This document shows, piece by piece, positions 28,461-37,541 of a stretch of DNA of 64,000 nt. Source of the stretch: Bacteroidota bacterium (GTDB taxonomy: Bacteria; Bacteroidota; Bacteroidia; Bacteroidales; UBA10428). How positions within the stretch are numbered: the stretch's first letter is position 1; each line of letters opens with the position of its first letter. The notes under the pieces are model-generated. The model searched no databases and had not been told where the DNA came from. It saw nothing but the letters and a program-made list of their open reading frames with translations. The DNA is taken from NCBI GenBank assembly GCA_023442525.1, contig JAEZZA010000018.1, forward strand, positions 1 through 64,000, written 5' to 3'. Position numbers and translations under genes: made by a program.

Positions 28461-30452
28461 ATGAGTAATAGTTCACAAGCAGAAAACACACTACCAAACA
28501 ATAAAACCGTATCCAATGATTATTCAGCCGATAGTATACAAGTTCTCGAAGGTCTCGAAGCGGTACGCAAGAGACCCGCGATGTATATCGGCGATATCAG
28601 CATAAAAGGACTTCACCATCTTGTATACGAAGTAGTTGACAATTCCATTGATGAAGCACTTGCAGGTTACTGCAAAAATATTGAAGTTACCATTAACGAG
28701 GACGGATCGATAACTGTTTATGATGACGGACGTGGTATTCCTGTTGATACCATGGAAAAGGAGAAGCGTTCGGCCCTTGAAGTTGTTCTGACTGTTTTAC
28801 ATGCCGGTGGAAAGTTCAATAAAGATTCTTATAAGGTATCGGGAGGACTCCACGGTGTGGGCGTTTCGTGCGTAAATGCACTATCAGTATATTTTTCAGC
28901 CGTTATTTACCGTAACGGGAAAAAGTACCAGCAGGAATTTGAAAGAGGAAAGCCTTTATATCCGGTAAAAGAACTTGGCGAAAGTAATATCACGGGTACG
29001 GAAATAACATTTAAACCCGATTCGGAGATTTTTACCACAACGGAATATAATTTCGAGATCCTTTCGTCACGGTTACGTGAACTTGCTTATCTCAACAAGG
29101 GAATCAGGCTGAAGCTCACTGATAAAAGAGAACTGGAAGAAAATGGCGGTGGAAACGGTCACTATCGCGAAGACGTATTCTTTTCCGAAAAAGGACTTTC
29201 GGAGTTTGTAACCATGCTCGATGAAAATCGGGAAAAACTCACGGGTGTAATCCACATCGAGAATTCCAAAGCAGATGTCCCCGTTGAGGTTGCTATGCAG
29301 TATAATTCTTCGTTTTCGGAGAATGTTTTTTCGTACGTAAATAATATTAACACCATAGAAGGCGGAACTCACCTGGCAGGTTTCCGCAGGGGACTTACCC
29401 GCACGCTGAAGGCTTATGCCGATAAATCGGGTATGCTTTCGAAACTTAAGTTTGAAATCAGCGGAGACGATTTCAGAGAAGGACTCACGGCTGTCATTTC
29501 CATTAAGGTAGCTGAGCCTCAGTTTGAGGGACAAACCAAGACCAAACTCGGCAACTCCGAAGTAATGGGATTTGTTGATCAGGCTGTATCTGCCGCATTG
29601 TCGAATTACCTCGAGGAAAATCCCCGCGATGCGAAATCTATTGTTCAGAAAGTCATACTTGCCGCACAAGCCAGACATGCTGCCCGTAAAGCACGTGAAC
29701 TTGTGCAGCGTAAGGGTGTTCTGTCGGGTTCGGGATTACCTGGCAAATTGGCCGACTGTTCTGAAAAAGACCCTGTTGTGAGTGAAATTTTCTTTGTTGA
29801 GGGTGATTCTGCAGGCGGAACAGCAAAACAGGGACGCGACAGGCATTTTCAGGCTATTCTCCCTCTCAGGGGAAAGATCCTGAATGTGGAAAAGGCTATG
29901 CCACATAAGATATTCGAGAATGAGGAGATCAGAAATATATACACTGCACTTGGGGTTTCGGTGGGAACCGAAGACGACAGCAAAGCTCTGAATCTGGATG
30001 GCCTCAGGTATCATAAGGTGATTATTATGACGGATGCCGACGTTGACGGATCACATATTACCACTCTTATGATGACTTTTTTTTACCGGCATATGGAAGA
30101 CCTCATCAAAAACGGTCATTTATATGTAGCCACACCTCCCCTTTACCTGGTCAAAAAGGGTAAAACTGAACGCTATTGCTGGACTGAAGAGGAACGCAAG
30201 GCCCTGGTTGAAGAATTAGGCAAAGGTAAAGACGGAACCGTGCACGTGCAGCGTTATAAAGGCTTGGGAGAAATGAACGCCGAACAGTTGTGGGATACTA
30301 CAATGAATCCCGCCAACCGTACATTGCGGCTCGTTACAATTGAAAACGCCGCGGAAGCCGACCGGGTATTCTCCATGTTAATGGGAGATGACGTACCCCC
30401 GCGCCGTGAATTCATCGAACGCCACGCCAAGTACGCCCGCATCGATGCCTGA
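28461..30452 (+). CDS. gyrB: DNA gyrase subunit B
   Basis: 663 residues from ATG at 28461 (MSNSSQAENT...). An open frame extends to 28350, but the extra 37 residues are not family-like. GHKL ATPase (VVDNSIDEALAG, then GGKFNKDSYKVSGGLHGVG), transducer domain, TOPRIM motifs EGDSAGGTAKQGRDR and DADVDGSHI, and the C-terminal RYKGLGEMNAEQLW block are all present. It pairs with GyrA for ATP-driven negative supercoiling. A TATCTTTA sequence (one mismatch to the -7 consensus) at 28412 may be its promoter. Confidence 0.97.
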   Translation: MSNSSQAENTLPNNKTVSNDYSADSIQVLEGLEAVRKRPAMYIGDISIKGLHHLVYEVVDNSIDEALAGYCKNIEVTINEDGSITVYDDGRGIPVDTMEKEKRSALEVVLTVLHAGGKFNKDSYKVSGGLHGVGVSCVNALSVYFSAVIYRNGKKYQQEFERGKPLYPVKELGESNITGTEITFKPDSEIFTTTEYNFEILSSRLRELAYLNKGIRLKLTDKRELEENGGGNGHYREDVFFSEKGLSEFVTMLDENREKLTGVIHIENSKADVPVEVAMQYNSSFSENVFSYVNNINTIEGGTHLAGFRRGLTRTLKAYADKSGMLSKLKFEISGDDFREGLTAVISIKVAEPQFEGQTKTKLGNSEVMGFVDQAVSAALSNYLEENPRDAKSIVQKVILAAQARHAARKARELVQRKGVLSGSGLPGKLADCSEKDPVVSEIFFVEGDSAGGTAKQGRDRHFQAILPLRGKILNVEKAMPHKIFENEEIRNIYTALGVSVGTEDDSKALNLDGLRYHKVIIMTDADVDGSHITTLMMTFFYRHMEDLIKNGHLYVATPPLYLVKKGKTERYCWTEEERKALVEELGKGKDGTVHVQRYKGLGEMNAEQLWDTTMNPANRTLRLVTIENAAEADRVFSMLMGDDVPPRREFIERHAKYARIDA

Positions 30453-30516
30453 TGGGATGGCTCGTAACATTTATTTTTTCTGATCGTTGAAGGTATAATA
30501 CATTAATTTTTAAATC

Positions 30517-30924
30517 ATGGCAAATAAACCATTTTACGTGTGTATTGCACTTATTGTCTGCGCATTGATGGTTGCCTGCGAAAAAGGGCCCGGCGAGGGT
30601 GGTTCTTCTTCAATAAGCGGTAGAGTAATTGTCAGGCAATACAATGCCAATTTTACGGTATTGACCGAACCACCGTATGAAGCAACCGATGAAGATGTGT
30701 TCATAATTTACGGTGACGATGATACATACTCCGATAAGACATCCACGAACTATGACGGAACTTTCAGATTCGACTACCTGCGCAAAGGTGAATATTCCCT
30801 GTATGCTTATTCCGAAGATTCGGCCAACTATCCGAGTCAGCGTGAGATAGCCGTAATACGAACTGTTAAGATTACCCGAAATAAGCAGGATATCAAAGTG
30901 CCTGATATTATTATTCTTAAATAA
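30517..30924 (+). CDS. Small lipoprotein with carboxypeptidase-regulatory-like fold
   Basis: 135 residues. Lipoprotein signal with lipobox LMVAC, modified Cys21. The mature part has S-G-R-V-I-V-R near the start, N-Y-D-G-T-F-R-F-D-Y-L-R-K-G-E-Y and L-Y-A-Y-S, the pattern of a CNA-B/carboxypeptidase regulatory-like beta sandwich. It begins the module with the VTC polymerase gene, which starts 7 bases after its stop. An outer-membrane accessory role is inferred. Confidence 0.75.
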   Translation: MANKPFYVCIALIVCALMVACEKGPGEGGSSSISGRVIVRQYNANFTVLTEPPYEATDEDVFIIYGDDDTYSDKTSTNYDGTFRFDYLRKGEYSLYAYSEDSANYPSQREIAVIRTVKITRNKQDIKVPDIIILK

Positions 30925-30931
30925 TTATGAG

Positions 30932-31711
30932 TTGAATAATAATACTCTGCATATTATTGATGAAAAACTAAAAAGTTTCGATCAGATTTCGCTGTCAGCA
31001 ATGGACGGAGTTAAGCTGATGGACCGGATCGACAGCAAGTTTGTAATTTCTGCAGATGATCTGTTGCCCCTGCTGAAACAAATTGGTAATGATTATTACG
31101 TGCTAACGATCGGAAAAAACAGAATTTTCAATTACAGGACCGAATATTTCGATACTCCGGAACTAAACATGTTTTCGGATCATCATAATGGTAAGCTTAA
31201 CCGATTTAAGATCCGGCAGCGGGAATATGTAGAATCAGATACACGCTTTCTTGAAGTCAAGTTTAAATCAAATAAAGGAAGACTGATAAAGGAACGTGTT
31301 GAAATCACCACGGGAAAAGACATCACATTTAACTCATTTATAAAAAAACACACTCCATATAATCCCGATCTGCTCAAGGTGACGCTGGTCAATCATTTCA
31401 ACCGTTTTACACTGGTAGACAGGAACCTGCAGGAAAGAGCTACCGTTGATCTTAACCTCTCCTTTAATAATTTGTGCGATTGCATCGAATTAAACGGTGT
31501 GTGTATTATTGAACTGAAACAGAATAAAAGCACCCGGGAAAGTTCATTCTATAACGCGCTGAAAAAAGAAAGATTAAGGCCCGACTCTTTCAGCAAATAT
31601 TGCATGGGTATTGCCTTGTTAAACCACCAGGGTAAGTCAAATAATTTTAAAAGGAATATCGGACTTGTCCATAAACTTGGCAAGGTTGAAACCGGAACAT
31701 ATTCCGAATAA
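30932..31711 (+). CDS. VTC-domain polyphosphate polymerase-like protein
   Basis: 259 residues. The start is TTG at 30932; the nearby ATG at 30927 is out of frame and stops after two codons. The VTC tunnel domain is visible: MDRIDSKFVIS, N-Y-R-T-E-Y-F-D-T, N-R-F-K-I-R-Q-R, FLEVKFKSNKGRLIKER, C-I-I-E-L-K-Q-N and S-K-Y-C-M-G-I, giving the basic and acidic residues that line the tunnel in yeast Vtc4. Yeast VTC makes polyphosphate from ATP; the bacterial proteins are annotated by similarity. The following DUF4956 membrane protein is the usual bacterial partner. Confidence 0.88.
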   Translation: MNNNTLHIIDEKLKSFDQISLSAMDGVKLMDRIDSKFVISADDLLPLLKQIGNDYYVLTIGKNRIFNYRTEYFDTPELNMFSDHHNGKLNRFKIRQREYVESDTRFLEVKFKSNKGRLIKERVEITTGKDITFNSFIKKHTPYNPDLLKVTLVNHFNRFTLVDRNLQERATVDLNLSFNNLCDCIELNGVCIIELKQNKSTRESSFYNALKKERLRPDSFSKYCMGIALLNHQGKSNNFKRNIGLVHKLGKVETGTYSE

Positions 31712-31747
31712 AACATTTTGATATTGTTCACACTATTTAAATAAATC

Positions 31748-32434
31748 ATGAAATACCTGCTTAATATCGAAGAATACAGCATGCTTGGTCTCGATATCAT
31801 TCATATCGATAACTTCTCCGAGTTGCTCCTGCGATTTGTACTGAATATGGTTATGGTTGTGCTAATTGTAAGAGTACTGTATTACCCGGTTGCCAAAAGA
31901 AAAGATTACCTGTTTAGTTTTATACTTATTAGCATCCTGGTTTTCCTTCTTTGTCACCTGCTCGAAAACGTGAAATTGCAGCTTGGTTTTGCTTTTGGTT
32001 TGTTTGCGATTTTCGGTATCCTCAGGTATCGTACACTCGCTATTCCGATTAAGGAAATGACGTACCTGTTCGTATTAATAGGAATTTCGGTGATAAATGC
32101 ACTGGCCAATAAAAAGATAAGCTGGGTTGAACTGATTTTTACCAACATGGCCCTGGCCTTCCTTGTTTATGGTCTTGAGAAATTATGGCTTCTAAAGCAT
32201 GAGTCATCAAAGCAGGTGATTTACGAGAAAATTGATATGATCCACCCTGAAAAAAGGGCAGAACTGATTACCGACCTTGAACAACGAACCGGCTTGAAAA
32301 TCAACAGGGTGGAAGTCGGACGTATTGATTTTTTGCGTGATACAGCCAGATTGATCATTTACTATTACGAGAAAGATATTAATATGGCGGATGAGTCGGA
32401 TAATGTATATGTCGGAGGCGACGATGACGATTAA
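31748..32434 (+). CDS. DUF4956 membrane protein
   Basis: 228 residues with an N-terminal region of about four membrane helices (about 28-46, 53-72, 76-95 and 104-150), the signature G-I-L-R-Y-R-T-L-A-I-P-I-K-E-M-T-Y, and a cytosolic domain (about 160-228) ending in an Asp-rich tail. DUF4956 proteins are typically encoded beside VTC-domain proteins, as here, and may anchor or translocate their product. The next gene overlaps its stop. Confidence 0.88.
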   Translation: MKYLLNIEEYSMLGLDIIHIDNFSELLLRFVLNMVMVVLIVRVLYYPVAKRKDYLFSFILISILVFLLCHLLENVKLQLGFAFGLFAIFGILRYRTLAIPIKEMTYLFVLIGISVINALANKKISWVELIFTNMALAFLVYGLEKLWLLKHESSKQVIYEKIDMIHPEKRAELITDLEQRTGLKINRVEVGRIDFLRDTARLIIYYYEKDINMADESDNVYVGGDDDD

Positions 32435-33140
32435 AATGTTGAAGTTGAAATACGGTATTGCCAGGTTTTATATAATTCTGTGCCTGTCGTTTTTCGGATT
32501 TCAGAATCTTGATGCTCAGCAGAACGACTTCCAGGCCTGGCCATCATTGCAGGTTAACCTGGAAGTAATGAACGACTTCAAATTACATCTGGAGGAAGAA
32601 GTACGTTTCCACGAAAACCTTACACAAGTAAGCCGGCAGATCAACGATTTAGGTGCAAGCTACCGATTTAACAAACATTTTAAAGCTGGTATTTTTTACA
32701 GGCTGGAAGCCGATTGGAAAAACGCTGATGAGTATATATGGCGAAACGGAATGTACACTGATCTTTCGGTACGAACCGATTTGAGCCGCTTCACATTAGG
32801 CTACCGGCTAAGATTTCAATCAGCAAAGGTGGAGCGACATTCTGACGACAGATTTTTTGATGGTTTTCGTCACCGGCATAAGATATCAGCTCAATATGAT
32901 GTAAAGGGAATTCCTCTGGTACCGTTTATGGATGCAGAGTTATTTGTTGATTACTCTGCCCGTACGCATATGATAAATGGCCTCAGGGCATGGGCCGGAC
33001 TGGATTATACAATTAAAAAAACCCATACCGTTTCATTAAAATATGGTATTGACCAGGAAATAAATACCAACGATCCGCTAAGATCTTATATAATTGCGCT
33101 GGGATATACGCTCGACCTGAGTCTTGTGTCAGTCAAATGA
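32424..33140 (+). CDS. DUF2490 outer-membrane protein
   Basis: About 238 residues. The chosen ATG (32424) overlaps the DUF4956 gene by 11 bases; ATG at 32436 is an equally good alternative. A signal peptide ends at DAQ. The mature protein shows W-P-S-L-Q-V-N-L, L-H-L-E-E-E-V-R-F-H-E, F-Y-R-L-E and R-H-R-H-K-I motifs and alternating barrel strands typical of DUF2490. It completes the lipoprotein-VTC-DUF4956-DUF2490 module, suggesting a system that spans the envelope. It ends 8 bases before a convergent gene. Confidence 0.85.
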   Translation: MTIKMLKLKYGIARFYIILCLSFFGFQNLDAQQNDFQAWPSLQVNLEVMNDFKLHLEEEVRFHENLTQVSRQINDLGASYRFNKHFKAGIFYRLEADWKNADEYIWRNGMYTDLSVRTDLSRFTLGYRLRFQSAKVERHSDDRFFDGFRHRHKISAQYDVKGIPLVPFMDAELFVDYSARTHMINGLRAWAGLDYTIKKTHTVSLKYGIDQEINTNDPLRSYIIALGYTLDLSLVSVK

Positions 33141-33148
33141 AGGCTCTT

Positions 33149-34054
33149 TTAACTTCTTTTTTCAATTAGCCTGCTAATCAGAGCCAGTTTATACAAATCA
33201 TAGGCAAATATTCCAGGATTGGAACCCAGCAAATTGCGCATTACCCAATTGGAAATGAATTCATAGAACACAAGGTAAGCTTTAACCAAGCTGAACTTCC
33301 GAAGCAGGTCATAAGCCCTCAGCAAACGAATATTTTTAATCTCATCTGTCTTAATTTTACCTGCATTCAAAAGTGTCAACAGGTTTTCGATCGATTCTGA
33401 AGTTTTTCTCAGAAACTCACTGGCAATTTCAAGTCCTATGTGATACACCGGATTATTGATATGTACAACCGGGATACTTCTTTTTCTGAGTTCCAGGCCA
33501 AATAAGGTATCTTCGTGTCCGTATTTAATAATTGATTCATCAAACTGAATCCGCTGGAATACATCCTTTGCAATCAGGAAATTATTGGTCATGAATGACC
33601 GGTATGGATTTATATTCCGAACCGATGTGATGCGTTGTTCTTTTTTTACTCCGTAAAGCCAGCGCAAAAGGAACTCTGGTTCTTCGGGAGGTTCTTCGGA
33701 ATAAATATTTCCCCCGCAGACCACCGTATCAAATCCGCAATACGGCAGATACTTCGAAATATAGTTATCCGATGCAATTTTTGAATCGCAATCGAGAAAC
33801 AACAGGGTCGGATACCGGGCCATCCCTGCCAGACGATTTCGAATCCTTGAACGGCCAATATTCTTCTCCAGCACGTTAAACCTGATATCAGACAAAGAGC
33901 CCACATCCCGGTTCTGATCGCGAAGAAGTTCCGACGAGCAATCGTCAAGCACAATTATCTCAAACGGAATACCGGCCGATATGGCCTGCCTCCTGATTTC
34001 AGTAACCAGTTCGACGATATTAAAATTATAAACCGGGATTAAAACAGATAACAT
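33149..34054 (-). CDS. Family 2 glycosyltransferase
   Basis: 301 residues. GT-A fold N-terminus LSVLIPVYNF, IIVLDDCSSE, the N-I-G-R-S-R-I-R-N block, the D-x-D-like LFLDCDSKI and a later Y-G-H-E-D-T-L-F-G acidic motif. No membrane helix is obvious. It transfers a sugar from a nucleotide donor to an unknown acceptor, probably for envelope or exopolysaccharide. It is alone, not in a polysaccharide cluster. Confidence 0.9.
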   Translation of the reverse strand: MLSVLIPVYNFNIVELVTEIRRQAISAGIPFEIIVLDDCSSELLRDQNRDVGSLSDIRFNVLEKNIGRSRIRNRLAGMARYPTLLFLDCDSKIASDNYISKYLPYCGFDTVVCGGNIYSEEPPEEPEFLLRWLYGVKKEQRITSVRNINPYRSFMTNNFLIAKDVFQRIQFDESIIKYGHEDTLFGLELRKRSIPVVHINNPVYHIGLEIASEFLRKTSESIENLLTLLNAGKIKTDEIKNIRLLRAYDLLRKFSLVKAYLVFYEFISNWVMRNLLGSNPGIFAYDLYKLALISRLIEKRS

Positions 34055-34100
34055 TTTTAAATTCTGATAAGTCTTCAGGTAAGGAGTAAGGAGACCTCAT

Positions 34101-34307
34101 CTACCTCGTGTCCTGGTCCTTCATAAATACTGTATATATGAATAAAATAACCGCGGCGGCGGCAAATATCACAATCAATGAGAAGATGGTGTTCATCATG
34201 ATGTTTCGTAGCTCAATGATGTCCCATATTCCCAGAATGGCAATTACCGTAAATAACAGTACGCATGCTACCAGTATACCTGATACGATTTGTTTCATTG
34301 TTTTCAT
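34101..34307 (-). CDS. Small two-helix membrane protein
   Basis: 68 residues with two hydrophobic helices (about 6-28 and 35-61) and a charged C-terminus (KDQDTR). No family is recognised. It starts 17 bases after the BtuD-like ATPase gene on the same strand. An ORF of the same length lies on the opposite strand, but only this one has a sensible membrane-protein composition and operon position. Confidence 0.55.
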   Translation of the reverse strand: MKTMKQIVSGILVACVLLFTVIAILGIWDIIELRNIMMNTIFSLIVIFAAAAVILFIYTVFMKDQDTR

Positions 34308-34324
34308 TCAATAGGTTTTATAGT

Positions 34325-35335
34325 TCAGATTTCATTTCTTAAATAATATGCCAGTTCATACAGCGATTCAAATTTCACCTGGCCTGGTAAGGTTTTTAGG
34401 TACCAACAGGGCTTTTCGTCATTCACCCGAATTTCTATTTCTGCTTCCGCCAGGTCATCAGTATAAAAACCGGTTCTTTTCAAAGCCCTTATTGTCATTT
34501 TCTTAAACTGATCATCACCAGTGATTCGCACGGGCATGGTGGCTTCCTTCAAAAACCTGAACTGAATGGAAACAGGGTCAAATTGTACCGGTGAACTTTC
34601 AAACAATTTACGAAAAACATCATTAATTATCAAATCTTCGGGCGATCCCTCGTACAACTCACGACCCGACAACAGCCATATCTTGTCGGCAATATCCATA
34701 GCCATATTCAGATCGTGAGTTGAGAAAATGATTGCTTTACCCTTTAGTGTCAACTCATGCAATAGTTGAAGTATCTCATATCGCGACGGTAGATCGAGGA
34801 ATGCCGTAGGTTCATCCAGAATGATCACCGGTGTATCCTGCGCCAAGGCACGGGCTATCATAACTTTCTGGCGTTCACCGTCGCTTATTTCAAATACCGG
34901 TTTGTGAAGCAGGTGTTTTATTCCGGTTTGATGAACTGCCCTGTCGATTACTTCATGGTCTTCAGAATTCAGTTTCCCCATCCAGCCCGTATGTGGAAAC
35001 CGGCCCAGGGCAATTATTTCATGCACCTTTAACTGAAAATTGAACACCGGCTCAGTGGAAACAAAACTGACCAGGTGCGCCATCTCCTTCAGCCTGATTT
35101 TGCGAATTGAAATGCCACTATAATTAACATCGCCCTTTAACGAAGGCTGTAATCCGGAGAGGGTTCTCAATAGTGTACTTTTGCCTATGCCGTTACGTCC
35201 GATAAGACTTACCATCTCACGAGGACGGATATTGGCAGAAACGGGACCAAAAACGGAACTGGCAGATCCGTGCCGGCGGTACCCTACTTCAAGACTGTTA
35301 AGTGATATGAGCTCGGTATGGCCAGTTTTGTTCAT
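34325..35335 (-). CDS. ABC importer ATPase, BtuD/FecE-like
   Basis: 336 residues from ATG at 35335 (TGATG overlap with the permease stop). Walker A LIGRNGIGKSTLL, signature ISDGERQKVMIARAL (D in place of the second G), Walker B VIILDEPTAFLD and switch His in STHDLNMA. It powers import with the permease and binding protein upstream. A C-terminal extension of about 90 residues after residue 245 carries a separate small domain ending in LYELAYYLRNEI. The cobalamin riboswitch and BtuB/BtuG genes of the locus point to vitamin B12, although iron-siderophore or haem ATPases look alike. Confidence 0.88.
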   Translation of the reverse strand: MNKTGHTELISLNSLEVGYRRHGSASSVFGPVSANIRPREMVSLIGRNGIGKSTLLRTLSGLQPSLKGDVNYSGISIRKIRLKEMAHLVSFVSTEPVFNFQLKVHEIIALGRFPHTGWMGKLNSEDHEVIDRAVHQTGIKHLLHKPVFEISDGERQKVMIARALAQDTPVIILDEPTAFLDLPSRYEILQLLHELTLKGKAIIFSTHDLNMAMDIADKIWLLSGRELYEGSPEDLIINDVFRKLFESSPVQFDPVSIQFRFLKEATMPVRITGDDQFKKMTIRALKRTGFYTDDLAEAEIEIRVNDEKPCWYLKTLPGQVKFESLYELAYYLRNEI

Positions 35336-36393
35336 CAATTCAAATTTGTAAACCGGCGGTTATAAACTATTACCCATACCACAACAGGGATTCCAATAAT
35401 TGCCGTCACGGAGTTCACCGGAAGTATGAGACCTGAGGCCGGTAGTTGTGATATAATATCAGCCAGAAGCATTACTACAGATCCGATCAGGATTGATGCA
35501 GGGATCAGCACAAAATGATTTGCCGAACGAAACAGAAAACGCGCCAGATGAGGTACGGCAATACCAATAAAGCCAACGGGACCGCAAAAAGCGGTAATAC
35601 TTCCGGCCAGCAGACTGGTCGACAGAAATATCAATAACCGGGCGGTTTTCACATTCACACCCATGCTTTGCGAATATCTCTCACCGAGTAATATAACATT
35701 CATAATCCTTGCAGTCATAAATGTAAGTAAAAAACCCGCTGTAAGACTTAATGAAAGCACCCTTAATTGCATTGAGGTCAGACCTGAAATACTTCCCATA
35801 GACCATACTACAAATGCCTTTAAAAGCGATTGGGGGCTGAAGTACTGCATTATGCTCACTATTGCTGCTGCTGCACTGCCAAACAGAATTCCCAGAATTA
35901 ATATGGTCATTATTTCTCTTACCCTGACCGAAACCGCCATTATCAGCAGCAATACCATTCCGGCGCCAAACCAGGCGGCAATGATCTGTATCCAGCTTCC
36001 CAGAAAACCCATATTATCAGAAATCAATGTGTTTCCGAAGCCCATAACAACCAAGGCGACGCCAAGACTTGCTCCTGAACTCACACCCAATACATCCGGA
36101 CCTGCCAGCGGATTCCGGAAAACAGTCTGCATTTGAAGTCCGCTCACCGAAAGTGCCGAGCCTGCCAGAATAGCCGTAATGGTTTTCGGGATCCTGAAAT
36201 CTGTAAGGATGGTGTGCCATACATGGTTGCTGCCTTGCGGATTGATCAGAATTTCAGGAATTGATGCCAAAGGTATGTTCACCGACCCGGTAAGAACATC
36301 GGCAAGTGCAAGCACGACAAATAATAAGATTAGCGCCGCGAATAATAAAAAATTTCTCCTATTCGAAATCGCTGAAATTGATGAATATTTCAT
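35335..36393 (-). CDS. FecCD/BtuC-type ABC importer permease
   Basis: 352 residues with about ten hydrophobic helices and family motifs R-I-P-K-T-I-T-A-I-L-A-G-S-A-L-S-V-S-G, N-P-L-A-G-P-D-V-L-G-V-S-S-G-A and G-P-V-G-F-I-G-I-A-V-P-H. It forms the inner-membrane channel with the adjacent ATPase. It sits 5 bases after the binding-protein gene and overlaps the ATPase start. By context the substrate is cobalamin. Confidence 0.92.
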   Translation of the reverse strand: MKYSSISAISNRRNFLLFAALILLFVVLALADVLTGSVNIPLASIPEILINPQGSNHVWHTILTDFRIPKTITAILAGSALSVSGLQMQTVFRNPLAGPDVLGVSSGASLGVALVVMGFGNTLISDNMGFLGSWIQIIAAWFGAGMVLLLIMAVSVRVREIMTILILGILFGSAAAAIVSIMQYFSPQSLLKAFVVWSMGSISGLTSMQLRVLSLSLTAGFLLTFMTARIMNVILLGERYSQSMGVNVKTARLLIFLSTSLLAGSITAFCGPVGFIGIAVPHLARFLFRSANHFVLIPASILIGSVVMLLADIISQLPASGLILPVNSVTAIIGIPVVVWVIVYNRRFTNLN

Positions 36394-36398
36394 CTGAT

Positions 36399-37541
36399 TT
36401 AATTGACCTTCCTGTAATACTTAAGTTTATGCGAAGGTAGTAAATGCGGGTGCAAAATCGATATCAGATCGGATAGTATTATGTCGGGCTCGGTTACTCC
36501 CGTTTCATAAAAATCATTCCCGCCAAAGGATGTCAATTGGTTATCGTTATTAAATACATTGCCGTTGATCATGGGCGGCAGGTTGCCAAAGCGCGGATCG
36601 GTAGCTATAATTTGCTTCAGCGATCGGGCTTCACCCGAGTTTATCCAAAATTCGGCCGTAAGCGCTTTCTCATAGATCTTTTCCAGTCCCATGGGCCGGC
36701 TCTCATTGAAGTCAAAATCGCGCCAGATATAATTCCCGCCTGCATCATGAATAAGTCTGGCAATATAGCTTTGGCCTCCCGAAATATACCATGTTCCCTG
36801 CCAGGGAAGACCCAGCAGAATCTCGGGTCGGGTTCCGGTATTTGCAGCAAGTGAAGATAATGTATTATACCTGACAACAACAGAATCGAATTTTTCTGTC
36901 GCCTGTGTAAGTTGTTCATAACAGGCAGCCACAGCCTTAACCCATTCTGTTTTTCCAAGGGGATCAGGTTCGAGGTACTCCCCTATTAATACAACCGGAA
37001 TGCCAAGTTCATTTAGTTTCCTTACTATATTCGTAACTGATACACTCACTCCGTACGCAAACACCACGTCGGGATAGAGATCTACAATCAGTTCATAGTT
37101 CAGTCCCTCATCATATCCTACATCGGCAATGTCTCCGTTTTCAATTTTTTCCCGTACCAGGGCATTTACCACATAGTTCTTACCCGAAACACCGGTAACA
37201 GTACCGGTTTGTGAAATGAAAGATAACAAACCAATATGAGTGGTCGACAGGCAAACAACGTTACGAACGGGCGTCCGGATAATCCAGGTAAAGTCATCCA
37301 GACGTGACGATTTCTTCACTGTATCACTCAGAAAATAATTGTATTCTATTCCTGTGGCATTCTGCCATGGATTAAGTACGGTGAGTTTTACAAAGTGTGG
37401 ATGGGGATTAATTTCAAAACCACGGGCAAATTTCACGGATAATGCTGTATCAAACTCTTCAGTTCCGATAATCGATGTTCTGTGACTGTTCCGGCAGGCA
37501 CCAAGTAAAAAGAAGATCAAAACTGTTATCCGAATAATCAT
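36399..37541 (-). CDS. ABC importer substrate-binding lipoprotein, BtuF-like
   Basis: 380 residues. Lipobox FLLGAC with modified Cys16. A periplasmic-binding fold follows (about 95-360) with V-V-C-L-S-T-T-H at the start of the first lobe, DVGYDEGLNYELIVDLYPDVV, a long linking helix and P-E-I-L-L-G-L-P-W-Q-G-T-W in the second lobe. It delivers the ligand to the BtuC/BtuD-like pair. Its ATG overlaps the stop of the upstream TPR gene by four bases (ATGA), implying translational coupling. Confidence 0.88.
   Translation of the reverse strand: MIIRITVLIFFLLGACRNSHRTSIIGTEEFDTALSVKFARGFEINPHPHFVKLTVLNPWQNATGIEYNYFLSDTVKKSSRLDDFTWIIRTPVRNVVCLSTTHIGLLSFISQTGTVTGVSGKNYVVNALVREKIENGDIADVGYDEGLNYELIVDLYPDVVFAYGVSVSVTNIVRKLNELGIPVVLIGEYLEPDPLGKTEWVKAVAACYEQLTQATEKFDSVVVRYNTLSSLAANTGTRPEILLGLPWQGTWYISGGQSYIARLIHDAGGNYIWRDFDFNESRPMGLEKIYEKALTAEFWINSGEARSLKQIIATDPRFGNLPPMINGNVFNNDNQLTSFGGNDFYETGVTEPDIILSDLISILHPHLLPSHKLKYYRKVN

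Noticed and set aside
29073..29678. 201-residue open frame opposite gyrB
   Set aside because: It lies fully inside the highly conserved gyrB coding sequence in antisense and shows no domain; it reflects codon bias.
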